Shown piece by piece: positions 25,832 to 36,300 of a stretch of DNA of 64,000 bases. Location of the stretch: NCBI GenBank assembly GCA_013141175.1, contig JABFRN010000001.1, positions 3,120,001 through 3,184,000 of the forward strand. The letters are read 5' to 3'. The position numbers and the translations under genes were made by a program. The stretch's first letter is position 1, and the number at the start of each line of letters is the position of its first letter. The notes beneath the pieces are model-generated. The model was not told the origin of the DNA. It saw nothing but the letters and a program-made list of their open reading frames with translations, and made no database searches. The stretch comes from Lysobacter sp. Its GTDB lineage: Bacteria; Pseudomonadota; Gammaproteobacteria; Xanthomonadales; Xanthomonadaceae.

Positions 25832-26509
25832 TCAACCTTCCCGTACGGCGCCCGGGTCGATGATATCGAGCCGCACCGCGCGCGCCACCGCGGCCGTGCG
25901 CGATTTCGCGTCGAGCTTGAGCAGCACCGCACGGACATGCGATTTGACCGTGTTGACCGACATGAACAGCGTCGACGCGATTTCGTCGTTGCTCTTGCCG
26001 CGCGCGATGTGCGTCAACACGGAGAGTTCGCGAGGCGACAACAGGTCGCGCTGGGGCGACATCAGCCGTTCCAGCGCCGCTGCGCGCTGTACGGCAGCTC
26101 CGCCGGTCGCGAGTCCCCCCGTGGAGAACTCATTGTTGGCGAGGTTGCGGATCGTGTCGACCAGCGTGTCCGGTTCTGCCGTCTTCAGCACATAGGTCTT
26201 CGCGCCGCAGCGCAGCGCGCGCAGCAGGCGCTCTTCGTTGTCGTACATGGTCAAGACGATGATCCGCGCGGCCGGATCCTGTTCGACGATGGCCTGGATC
26301 GCGACGGTTCCGTCGGTGTCCGGAAGATTCAGATCCATCAGCACGATGTCCGGGCGCAGTTGCGGATACTGCGCGATGGCTTCACGCCCGGACGACGCAT
26401 GCCCGGCGATCCGGAAATCGGGCTGCAGTTTCAACAGCGCCGCAAATCCCTGCCGGACGACGGCATGGTCGTCCACCAGCAGGATGCGGATGGGGTCGGC
26501 GGTGGTCAC
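25832..26509 (-). CDS. NarL/FixJ-family response regulator
   Basis: This 225-residue protein has an N-terminal receiver domain (ILLVDDHAVVRQGF with acidic pair; phosphoacceptor in DIVLMDLNLPDTDG, about residue 57; Thr in VLTMYD; Lys in YVLKTAE). The C-terminal LuxR helix-turn-helix is LSPRELSVLTHIARGKSNDEIA...VNTVKSHVR. The GTG start at 26509 overlaps the stop of the upstream sensor kinase (GTGA), so the two form a coupled two-component pair. Longer upstream extensions in this frame lie inside the kinase. Phosphorylated regulators of this type bind promoter DNA as dimers. The target is unknown. Confidence 0.93.
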   Translation of the reverse strand: MTTADPIRILLVDDHAVVRQGFAALLKLQPDFRIAGHASSGREAIAQYPQLRPDIVLMDLNLPDTDGTVAIQAIVEQDPAARIIVLTMYDNEERLLRALRCGAKTYVLKTAEPDTLVDTIRNLANNEFSTGGLATGGAAVQRAAALERLMSPQRDLLSPRELSVLTHIARGKSNDEIASTLFMSVNTVKSHVRAVLLKLDAKSRTAAVARAVRLDIIDPGAVREG

Positions 26510-29500
26510 GCGCTCTCGCTCCCGGGCTTCCGAGGAATCGCCAATGTTACCCGCGTGCCTTTTCCAGGGTGCGATTCGATTTCGAGCACTGCCCCGAGCC
26601 GCCCGGCCCGTTCGCGCATCCCCGCGAGCCCCAGCCGGTGCGCCGAAACGGGATCGCCCGCTTTCGGCACGGTGTCGAAGCCGCGGCCGTCGTCGACCAG
26701 TTCGATCAGCAGCGCGTCCGGCCGTTTCTCGATCCGGACGCACAACGACGTCGCCATGGCGTGATTGATCGCGTTCGTCGCCGCTTCGCGCACCAGGCGC
26801 AGCAACTCATGCTGGCGGTCGGCATCCATCGTGATGCGGACGTCCGGCGCTTCGATCCGCAGATCCAGCGGCGCGTGCATGGTCAATGTCTCGAGCTGCT
26901 GGACGATCGCCCGGATCACGTCGCGATGGCCGGCGTCCGGATCGCGCAGGGCATAGACCGAGCGGTGCGCTTCCTGGACGCTTTCGTCGGCCAGCGCGCG
27001 GGCCTGGTCCAGATGCTGCTTGGCTTCGGACGGCTGGCTGTCGACGAGTGCCTTGGCGGCATCCAGATTCAGGCGGATCGCCAGCAGTCCGTGCGCGAGC
27101 GTGTCGTGGATTTCCCGCGCGATGCGCGAACGTTCGGCGAGTACCGCGTTGCGCGCCCGCAGTTGCGCCAGTGCCAGGCGATGGGCGACGACGATCAGCA
27201 GGGCCGCGACGAGGGCCATGAGCGCATAGAACGGCATCGAGCGGTGGAACGGCGGAAAAACGACCAGCGGCAGCGCTGCGACCGCACCCCAGCCGTCCTG
27301 GCCGATCTGCGCCTGTACCAGGAACCGGTATTTTCCCGGCGAGAGTTTGGTGTAGACGGCCTCACGCGATGTCATCGCTGCGGACCAGTCGTCGTCGAAG
27401 CCTTCCAGGCGGTGCCGGAAACGCAATCGCTGCGGCGCGCGCAGCGAAATCGCGCTGAACAGCATGCGGATCCGCCGGGTTTCGGGGCCGATGCGCAATG
27501 GGTTGCGGAAGTCCCAGGGCGCATCGTCCAAGGTCACCGCAGTCATCCGCGTCGTTGGCGGTGCGGCGGAATTCCCGGCGCGGGAGGTGTCGATCGCGAT
27601 CGCTCCGCGCGTCATCGAGAACAACAGCAGGTCGTCGCCGGTGCCGCGCGCGATGGTCTGCGCGGTTCCGCTGCAATCGATTTTCGGCATGCCTTCTTCA
27701 ACGCCGAACGGCAATGCGTCGACGATGCCCGGGCGCGGCGCGTCTTGTCCGGTCTTCGTGTCGGTGATGCGGATCTTGAACAATCCACGCCCCGTGCACA
27801 TCCAGAGGTTGCCCGCGCGGTCGTGCAGCATCGACAGCATATTGCTGCTGGGCACGCCATCGGTGGCGGTCAGGCCGCTCATGCGCCCGTGCGCCAGGCG
27901 ATTCAATCCGGCGCCCGAGACGGCGATCCACAGCGCATCGTCCGCATCCGTGTGCAAGGCGGAGATATTCTCGCCGAGCAGACCATCCGCGCGGGTGAAC
28001 CGCTGCAGCCCGTCCCGTCCGACGCGGAACAGGCCGGCATTGTAGGTGCCGGCCCAGATGTCGCCGTTCGCCGTTTCCGCGAAGCTGGTCGTTGCGGTGC
28101 GGCGGATCTCGCCCGGATACGCGATTTTCCGCAACGCGCCGTTTTCGACGAAATACAGCGCGCCCGCGACGAATCCGCCGAGCCACAGGCGTCGACGCGA
28201 ATCGAGGAACAGGGTCGTGATCGATTGATCGGCGAGTTCCGATGCGCCGGCGACCGGTACGAAGCGATCATCGACCAGCGTCCGCAGGCCGCCCCGGGAG
28301 GGAGTCGCCCAGAGCGCGCCGTCGGGCGTGCCGACCACGGCATAGACGCGGTTGGCGCCAAGCCCGTGTTCCGCGGTGTAGCGCCGTGTTCCGCTCTTTC
28401 GCGTGTGGACCAGCCCATCGGATTCCGTGGCGATCCAGTAATCGTCTTCCGCGGCTGCGAACACCGACCACGTCGGACGGTCGAACCACGCGCCCGAAAC
28501 CTGCAGTCGCTCGATCGGGACATCGCGCAGGCGATACAGTCCTTCCGATGTCCCGACCCAGAGATTGCGTTCGCGGTCTTCGAGCAGGGCGATGACGTGG
28601 GCACGCGCCATGGGATGTTCCGCGGGGAAACGTTCGAACCTGCCGTTCGCATAGCGCCGCAGTCCATGGCGCACGGTGCCGATCCAAAGCCGGTTCGAGC
28701 GGTCGACGAGAAGCGTGCGGATATTGTCCGACTGCAATTCCGGTGGACGCGCGATGCGTCGCATGCGTGTTCCGGACACGGCGACCAGCGAACCATCCTT
28801 CAATCCGAGCCAGAGGGTTCCGTCCTTGCCCTGGGCCATGGCGGCGACGCCCGGTTCGGCCAATGCTTCCGCCGGCAGTACCGTTTCGATGCGATCGTGC
28901 CACCGCCGCTGGAGTCCGAGTGCGGGGCTCATCAGCCAGACACTGCCATCGTTGCCGGCGATCGCAAGGGAGCCCGAGAAGGCATCCACCGTCGGCGTGG
29001 GCGGCGCGAGCTGTTCAAGCTTGCCCGACCGCAGCCGCTGCAATCCGCGCTTGCCGCCGCCAAGCCAGACCGCATCGCCGTCCGGCACGAGCGCGATCGC
29101 GCTCTGCGTGCCGGCTTCTTTTTGCGCACGCCACACGGCGGTGTTTCCGCGCGTCTGGTAATGGACAAGGCCGCCATGCGTGGCGATCCAGAGCGCGCCG
29201 TCGCCGGTGGCGGTCAGTGCGCTGATACTGTTGTTGGGAATCGCCGTGACGGTGTCGCTCTGGAAGGTTTCGAAATCGAAACCATCGAATCGCACCAGAC
29301 CGTCGTGGGTGCCGATCCACAGGTGGCCGTCCGTGGTCTGCGCCAATGCCCGGATGACGCCGTTGGGCAGGCCGTCGTTGACCGACCAGGTGCGCATGCC
29401 CAGATCTTCGAGCCGGTCATCGGCTTCGGCGGCGGCGCATGGCAGTTGCGAGCAGAGCAGCGCCGATCCGAATGCCATGGCCGCGAGGAAGCGTCGAATC

Positions 29501-29625
29501 CGGCAGGCGGACGATGTTCGCGGACATGATCGATGACTGCGGCCCGCATGCGCTGCGTCGGTGCATGACCGGCACGGTGGCATCGCATCATGGCAACACG
29601 ACCGCTTGATCACTTCGCATGCCAT
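26506..29625 (-). CDS. Membrane sensor histidine kinase with periplasmic two-component-regulator beta-propeller and Y_Y_Y domain
   Basis: Up to 1,039 residues. Propeller repeats follow the N-terminal signal (FLAAMAFGSALLCSQLPCAAA), with the recurrent pattern DGxLWIGTxxGLxR (GHLWIGTHDGLVRFDG, GALWIATHGGLVHYQ, NLWVGTSEGLYRLRD). A Y_Y_Y domain (RFRHRLEGFDDDWSA) and one transmembrane helix (YALMALVAALLIVVAH) come next. The HisKA_3 dimerisation helix is SRIAREIHDTLAHGLLAIRLN (His about 838), and a HATPase domain with DDGRGFDTV closes the protein. This is the Reg_prop architecture known from polysaccharide-sensing kinases and Xanthomonadaceae. The start is uncertain: in-frame ATGs at 29583 and 29478 would also include or clip the signal peptide. 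It is coupled to the NarL-type regulator downstream. Confidence 0.9.
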   Translation of the reverse strand: MACEVIKRSCCHDAMPPCRSCTDAAHAGRSHRSCPRTSSACRIRRFLAAMAFGSALLCSQLPCAAAEADDRLEDLGMRTWSVNDGLPNGVIRALAQTTDGHLWIGTHDGLVRFDGFDFETFQSDTVTAIPNNSISALTATGDGALWIATHGGLVHYQTRGNTAVWRAQKEAGTQSAIALVPDGDAVWLGGGKRGLQRLRSGKLEQLAPPTPTVDAFSGSLAIAGNDGSVWLMSPALGLQRRWHDRIETVLPAEALAEPGVAAMAQGKDGTLWLGLKDGSLVAVSGTRMRRIARPPELQSDNIRTLLVDRSNRLWIGTVRHGLRRYANGRFERFPAEHPMARAHVIALLEDRERNLWVGTSEGLYRLRDVPIERLQVSGAWFDRPTWSVFAAAEDDYWIATESDGLVHTRKSGTRRYTAEHGLGANRVYAVVGTPDGALWATPSRGGLRTLVDDRFVPVAGASELADQSITTLFLDSRRRLWLGGFVAGALYFVENGALRKIAYPGEIRRTATTSFAETANGDIWAGTYNAGLFRVGRDGLQRFTRADGLLGENISALHTDADDALWIAVSGAGLNRLAHGRMSGLTATDGVPSSNMLSMLHDRAGNLWMCTGRGLFKIRITDTKTGQDAPRPGIVDALPFGVEEGMPKIDCSGTAQTIARGTGDDLLLFSMTRGAIAIDTSRAGNSAAPPTTRMTAVTLDDAPWDFRNPLRIGPETRRIRMLFSAISLRAPQRLRFRHRLEGFDDDWSAAMTSREAVYTKLSPGKYRFLVQAQIGQDGWGAVAALPLVVFPPFHRSMPFYALMALVAALLIVVAHRLALAQLRARNAVLAERSRIAREIHDTLAHGLLAIRLNLDAAKALVDSQPSEAKQHLDQARALADESVQEAHRSVYALRDPDAGHRDVIRAIVQQLETLTMHAPLDLRIEAPDVRITMDADRQHELLRLVREAATNAINHAMATSLCVRIEKRPDALLIELVDDGRGFDTVPKAGDPVSAHRLGLAGMRERAGRLGAVLEIESHPGKGTRVTLAIPRKPGSESA

Positions 29626-29712
29626 CGACGCTGCGATCGTTCCGACGCTTGGGGTGGTGCCGAGTATATCGCCCGACCCTCGATGCGCGCCGCTTGCGAT
29701 CCGGGCAGCGGA

Positions 29713-30171
29713 TCAGCGCTCGAAGCCGGGGACCGGTCGTGCGGGCCGGCTGCCGTTGACGCCGCCGGGATTCTGCGAGGGTGGCTGGTTCGGGCCCGCT
29801 GCGCTGGCGAACGATTGCGGTGGCGGCGGTAGTGCGACCAGCGCGTTGCGCGGTGGACGCGGCATCTCGTTCGCGCGCACGGGAATATGGTTTGCGGGGG
29901 GCTGCGCGAGGCGCTGCGCGGCCTCCTGCGCCAGGCGCTGCGCCAGTACGTCTTCCTGCTCCGAATCGAGCGCCCATGTCTTTGCGTCTGCCGGTTGCTT
30001 CGTTGCGATCGTATCCGCGCCGAGAAGCGTCTCGATCGCATCGTGCTTGCCGGCCAGATGGATGCCGAACCCGACCAGGCCGACGAAGGCCACGCCCAGC
30101 GCGTATCGAAAGAAGGTCCGATGCGGTCGCGTCGAAGCCGGTGCGGATGCGGGTGTCTGGTTGTGTTTCAT
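29713..30171 (-). CDS. Small membrane-anchored hypothetical protein behind the RHS-type gene
   Basis: This 152-residue protein has a basic N-terminus, one transmembrane helix (YALGVAFVGLVGFGIHLAG, residues of about 23-41), a helical segment rich in Gln/Ala (EQEDVLAQRLAQEAAQRLAQ) and a Pro-rich tail. The ATG at 30171 follows GAGG by 8 bases; an in-frame extension to 30255 has no good site. It lies about 130 bases downstream of the giant YD-repeat gene on the same strand, the usual position of an immunity or accessory protein, but nothing in it proves that role. Confidence 0.7.
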   Translation of the reverse strand: MKHNQTPASAPASTRPHRTFFRYALGVAFVGLVGFGIHLAGKHDAIETLLGADTIATKQPADAKTWALDSEQEDVLAQRLAQEAAQRLAQPPANHIPVRANEMPRPPRNALVALPPPPQSFASAAGPNQPPSQNPGGVNGSRPARPVPGFER

Positions 30172-30303
30172 CTTGCTTTCCTCAATGCGGCCCTGCATCG
30201 GCGAACAGCCCACGGTTCGGGCGGATCCGCACTTGCGTATGTCGTCCTGCGGCAACGCCGATAGTCCGGCGTTGCCGCAGCGTGCGCCTGCGTTCGAAGC
30301 GGA

Positions 30304-33300
30304 TCACCAACCCCATGGCGATGACGTGTTTTGACCGAACGGGTCGTTGTAGAAGTTGGAACCGAACGGGTCGTAGAAGAAGGGGTCGTGGATATTGGAG
30401 AATCCGCTTCCCAGGTATTGATTGATCTGCGGGGCGAACGCGTCGTAATTCACCGAGGAAGGCTTGCCCTGATACGACCAGAATACGTTCGTGCGCGAAT
30501 AGTCCCCGGCCATGCCCCACGACATCGGCTTTCTGCCCAGCAGCGACATGCCGAGGCTGGCGCCCTGGAAACCGCCGCTTTCGTCGAAATCGAGACCGGC
30601 GTTCCAGCGACCCATCAGGTTGTCCACGCCGGTGTGGAAGCTCTCGCTGCCATCCATCGCCCACAGCGACGAGTTCTGGAAGCCGACTTCGACATGGGCA
30701 TAGCCAACGAGCATCGCGGTCAGATTCATCGACATCATGGTGTTCAGGCCGCCGGCGACATGGTTGCTCCACGTCCAGCCGCTCTTGTCCACGGTGCCGG
30801 AGAACAGCCCCAGCATCGAGCCGAACGGAAGGCTCGCCCCCGCGCCGTACTGTCCGTAGACGCCGATATCCGCATTGTGTTGCCCGTGGGAATCCAGGAC
30901 CTGGACGCCCACGCCGAGCGATCCCGAAGGCGTGAGGTGCTGCAATTGTGCCGGGGTGCCGAGCGCCGAGATCATGCCGGGCTGGAAGCCTGCGGAGGCG
31001 GTCATGGTGAAGCCGTTCGGGAACATCTGCGGCAGGCCGTTGATCACGTGGTTCATGAGGAAAGCGGCGGAATTGCCGTTGTCGATCAGGTTGACCGGGT
31101 CGTTCAACGAATAGGCGTAGCGGTTGGTGCCGACGCCGCGCTTGGTCGTTTCCAGCCAGTCGGGCGAGGTGTAGCGAGCCAGCACGGGGTCGTAATAGCG
31201 CACGCGCTGGTAGATCAATCCGCTTTCGGCATCGCGCAATTCGCCGAGGAAACCCGTCTGTTCGACGTGAGCACTCTGGGCGCTGGCGCGTTCGCCGTAG
31301 GCGTGGTTGCGCATCCGCTGGACAGCGTTGCGGTTGCTGTCGGTGACCATATCCACGCTGCCGAGGTGGTCGGTGTTCAACCAGAAGATCGTGCCGCCGA
31401 CGCGCTTGGCGACTTTCTTCCCGGCGATGCTGGCATAGCGCGTGACCACGCCAGCCGTCACCTCGTAATCCGGGGCCGGGTAGTGCGTGATCAGGCCTCC
31501 GCTGATTTTCTTCACGCGTTGGCCTTCGCCGTCGTAGGCGTAAGCGGCGGCGCCGTGGGCGACCAGACGGTTGGCGCCGTCCCAGGTCATGGGATTGCCG
31601 GTGCGTGAGGTCATGTTGCCCGCGGCGTCGTAACCGTAGCTGCCGGTGCCCGCCACCAGCACGGCATGCGGCCTGACGCTGCCCGCCCCTGCCGCCGGAT
31701 AGCTGTAGGTGCCGATGCGCGAGTTGTAGGTCATGTTGTGCGCGTCGTCGTAGGTGAAGCTCTGGGTGCCGCCGTATGCAGCAGAGGTGGTCGCCGAGCG
31801 CAGACGGCCGATGTCGTCGTAAGCGAAGCTGCGGTTGTCGTTCACATCCATGGCATTGGTGATCGTCTGGATGCGGTCGGTGGCGGTATAGGTGTAGGTG
31901 TAATCCTGTAGCGCCTGCTCATCGGCGAAGTGGGTCAGCCAGCATGGATCGCCCTCGATCTCGGGAATGCTCCAATATCCGAGTTGCTTGTCGACCTTGA
32001 GGCGGGTCAGGCGATTTTGGCTGTCGTAGGCGAACGCCTGCCTGACGCGCGGCAGGTTGGGCGAGCCGCAACCGCCGTAATAATCGCCTTGATAAGCGGA
32101 GATGCCGACCACCAGCCCGGCGGCGTTGTAGGCGGCGCCGACGCGGAGTTCCGGTAGCCACTCCAGGCGCCCGAAGACGTCGTATTCCAGCGGGCCGCTG
32201 CTGGTGCCCAGCGTGGTGTTGTCCGGGTAGGTGGTCGATTTCAGGCGGCGGCCGGGGTAGTAGCCGTGCCGGAACGTGTAGGCGATACCGTCGATCGTCT
32301 TGATCCGGCGCACGAGATTGCCGGCCAGATCGTAGTCGTAGGTGGTTCCGCCGGTCGGCTCGGTCTGTGCGGTGAGGCGTCCGCGATTGCGGTACACGGT
32401 GGCGCCTTCGGTGCGCGCCTGGTCGTAGGTCCAGGTGTAGGCCTGCGCCTGTGCCGTGCCCGCGCGCAATGTCTCGCTCCGCTTGCGGCCCAGACCATCG
32501 TACGACCACTCGGTGCGCTGACCACGCGCATCCACGCGTGCGCGCAACGCGCCATCGGCGAAATATTCGTAGGTCAAGGTGCCGCGATCGGGATCGCGTT
32601 CGACGATCTTGCGGCCGAGACTGTCGTAGGTGTAGCTCCACAGGTTGGATGCCGGATCGGTCACCTGGGTCAGGTGGCCGAGCGCGTCGTAGCTGTAGTT
32701 GCTCTGGCGCCACACGCCATCGAGCTGATGCGCTTCGGCGGTCACGCGGCCGTAGGCATCCTGCAGTTGCGCGCGCCATTTGTTCTCTTCATCCACGATG
32801 TATTTCCACCGGTGGTAGGTGTAGCTCGTGGTGACCACGGTGTTGTTGGGTTTGACCACCCGGATCGGACGGTCCAGCGCATCGAAGAAGGTTTCGGTGC
32901 CTACCGTCCAGGCATCCGTGCAGTCGAAACTCGGTGAGTTCTGTTTGCGAACCTGTCCGCGTGCGTTGTAGAGCGTGTGGTCGCAGACGTAGCCGTTCAC
33001 GCGGTTGCGGTTGGTGCGACTGAAACCGTCGAAACGACGTTCCGTTGAAATCACGCCAGTGCCGCGATCGGAGGGCTCGGTTTCCACGATGCGCTGCAAA
33101 CTGGGCGTGCCGAAGTCGAGATAGGCCCATGTCTTGTATGCGCCCAAAGGCTGGCCCACGCGGGTCTTCCGGCACAACGGGTCGTATTGCACGATGGTCG
33201 TGTCGTCCGCGCCGTTCGGACCGACCGACCGTTCCTGCGTCGCACAGGGGAACAGCCAGCCGGTTTCGGTCACTTCCTGTTCGGCCTGTCCGAGTGCGCG

Positions 33301-36300
33301 CGTGGTGCGCACGGGATAGAGATTGAACGCCGTGTCGTAGTCCGTGGAAGTGACATAGCCGCGCTCATCGGTGGACGTGCGCTGATTGCCGTAGCCGTCG
33401 TAGCTGGCGTATCGCGACACCCATGTATTGCTTTCCTTGTGCAGATTCAGCGTTTGGGTCGGATTGCCTGTGGTCGGAGCGCTCGCCCAGCTGCCCATGC
33501 CGTCGTAGTAGGTCAAGCTTGACTGCAGCAGATCCGCACTGGTGGACCAGGGATAGCGATAGACATTGTGCGCAGCGGGCGCAACGATGAACTTCTCCGG
33601 ATTGATGCCTGCGAAGAAGTATTCGAGGTGATCGTCTCCGGTGGGGTTGGCGACGCCGTCGGTACTGCCGATATCGCCGTAGTGCACGACGGTGGAGGCT
33701 CTGCCGAAGCGCCAGCGGCTGCGTTCCGCTTCCTGCGCAGGATCGGTGGTGACGGTCCACCACTGGTCGTAGGCATGGTCGACGCTCGTGCGCCTGCAGC
33801 TTGCGGTGGGGCAGGGCAGCCAGACGCCGTCGGCCGGATAGCTGGGCAGGGTCGCGGCGGAGTTGTACGAGTATTCGATCGTCCTGATCAATTGCGAGAT
33901 GTAGGGGCCTTCGTGCGCGATGGGGCCATGCGTACCGGTGTTGTACATCTGCTGGGTCGCGGCCAGCAGCCTGCCGTCGCCGCCCAGACGGTTGACCAGG
34001 ACCGGTTTGCTGACCGAGCCGTAGTTCTGCGAGTAGACGGTGACGTCTTTCGGGCATGCGGTTTCGCCCTGCACGCAGGGGAGTGTGCGCTCGACCGTTC
34101 GGAAGCCGAGGAAACGACGCGACAGTGCATCGTAGAGACCGCCGATATAGCTGTATTTCGTTTCGGCATACCGGTCTGCTGCGGCACCGAAGCCGGCGTC
34201 GGTGCGGATGCTGGACACCGTATCGGTCACCAGCGGCATGGTCTGGTTGGTCCAGGTGCTGGATGGCGTGTATGTGATGTCGGTCGTCGCACCCATGCCG
34301 TTGCTGCTGCGGGTCATCAGCAGGCGCGTCGTCGCGGTCAGGGTGGCCTTGACCCGGACGCCGAGATTCACCCAGTGGCTGTGCTGGAACGTGCCGATTT
34401 CGGATGCGACCTGACCCAGCAGCAGCCACACGGGTTCCTGGACGCCGTTGCCATCCACGTCGGCCATGTGGATCGACCACGGTGTGCCGTAATAGCCGGT
34501 AGTGGACACGACGACCCTCTGGCCGGGTCCGAAACGACCGTCGCCGAGATTCAGCGACACTTCCATCCTGCGCCCGAGGTTCTGGTTCTGGACATTGCAG
34601 ACATAGCCGGGCGGGGCATAGCACTCGAAATAATACGAATAGAACCAGAGCGCATCCGGGAGATTGTCGCCATTGACGTCGGCGACGCCCTTGGAGCTCC
34701 AGTTCTCGTTGCCGTAGGCGCCGGTGGTCTGCGGCGTGCTGATGATCAGCGGCCCGAAGCTGCCGTCGCCGTTGGACAACCGGACGTGGACCCGGGTGCC
34801 GTTGCTGTTGACAGTGGCTGCGCCATAGGTCCATACGGCATCGAGTTTGCCGTCTCCGTTCACGTCTGACATGACCGCGTGGCCATTCCAGCCGTCGTTG
34901 TTGTAATTGCTGGTGCCTTCAGCGGTGCTGGTCTGCAAAGGCGCGAAGCTGCCGTCGCCGTTGGACAGCGACACCGCCACTTTCGCCCCGGTGCCGTGGA
35001 ACAGCCAGACCATGTCCATCCGGCCGTCGCCGTTGACGTCGGCCATCGAACGCTTCCAGTTGGTGACGAAGTTGCCGGTGGCCTGCGGCGTGCTCAGCGT
35101 CAGCGGGCCGAAGCTCACGACATTGGGGTTGCCCGCTTGTGACGAGGCCAGAGAAACCAGGGTCTTGACGCCGGTGTTGGATGCGGCCGAGGTATAGACG
35201 AAGACCGCATCGTCGCGGCCATCGCCATTGACGTCGGCCATGAATTTGTTGCGCCAGCCATTGCCGCTGTAACGCCCCGTGGTGGTCAACGTGTGCGAGA
35301 CGAGGCTGTCGGCGACATAGGTGGCGCCGCCGATCGTCGTGGTGGGGCGTGCGAGCACGACATGCACCTTCGCGCCGGCGGCGGCACTGGATCCCCACAT
35401 GAACACGACATCGGTCAGGCCGTCGCCGTTGACGTCGGCGCTGTGCGGCTTGTAGTTGGCGCCGCGGAACGTGCCCGTCGCCGCCACTTTCGCGATCTGC
35501 AGCGCGCCGTAGTTGCCGCCGCCCGACGCATGCGCCCAGCGCAGGTTGGCGCCGTCATTGAGCGTGCTGCCGCCGATCAGCAGCAGATCCGAGCGATTGT
35601 CGCCGTTGAGGTCCGCGAACACGCGCGTGAGCACCGACTTTCCGTACGAACCGGCCGTCTGCGGATTGGTGTTGACCGCCGTCGTCGGCCCAAGCACTTC
35701 GCCCGCCCAGCTGAAGGTGCGCGCAGGCAGCGCGGTGCCGCCCGTGATCTGGCCCCCGGCGTCGAACGCCGCATCGCGCCCGTACTGGCGCACCGAGACG
35801 AGTTGCGAGCGCTTCGAATGCAAGGAGGTCGAGTATGCGAGCTGATAGGCACGCAGACGCTGCCAAACGCCCGAGGGCGCCTGCACGTCGATCACGATCG
35901 AGCCCAGGCGCCGCACCATCGTGGCGATGCCCTTGCCGGTGGCGCGCTGCATCCGGTGATCGGGTGTGGTCGCCGGGTCCTGATGGTAGAAACGGATGCT
36001 GGTCCGGTTGTAACCGATGGAATACGGATACATCCAGTTGTTGGCGGCATCGACCGTGTAGGCGAAGGTCACGGTATTGCCGCGCGTGTCCACGATCCGT
36101 TCCAGCCAGTACTGGAACACTTCCCCGCCCACGGTGTGCCTGGCGGAATAGATGTACTGCGTGCCGTTCTGGTCGGTGATCACCCAACGCGCGCCGGACG
36201 GGGATGTGGGCTCGAAACGGATGCGCTGGTAGTTTTCGATCCGTGTGGAATGCGTGCCTCTCGACACCACGCTGCCCAACACGCAACTCGGGCTCAGGCT

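Noticed and set aside
26569-29529. Plus-strand frame of about 990 codons opposite the propeller kinase
   Set aside because: The propeller kinase on the other strand has recognisable domains; this frame has none.
29626-29712. Small RNA or riboswitch between the propeller kinase and the small membrane gene
   Set aside because: Too short, and no conserved structure or aptamer signature was recognised.
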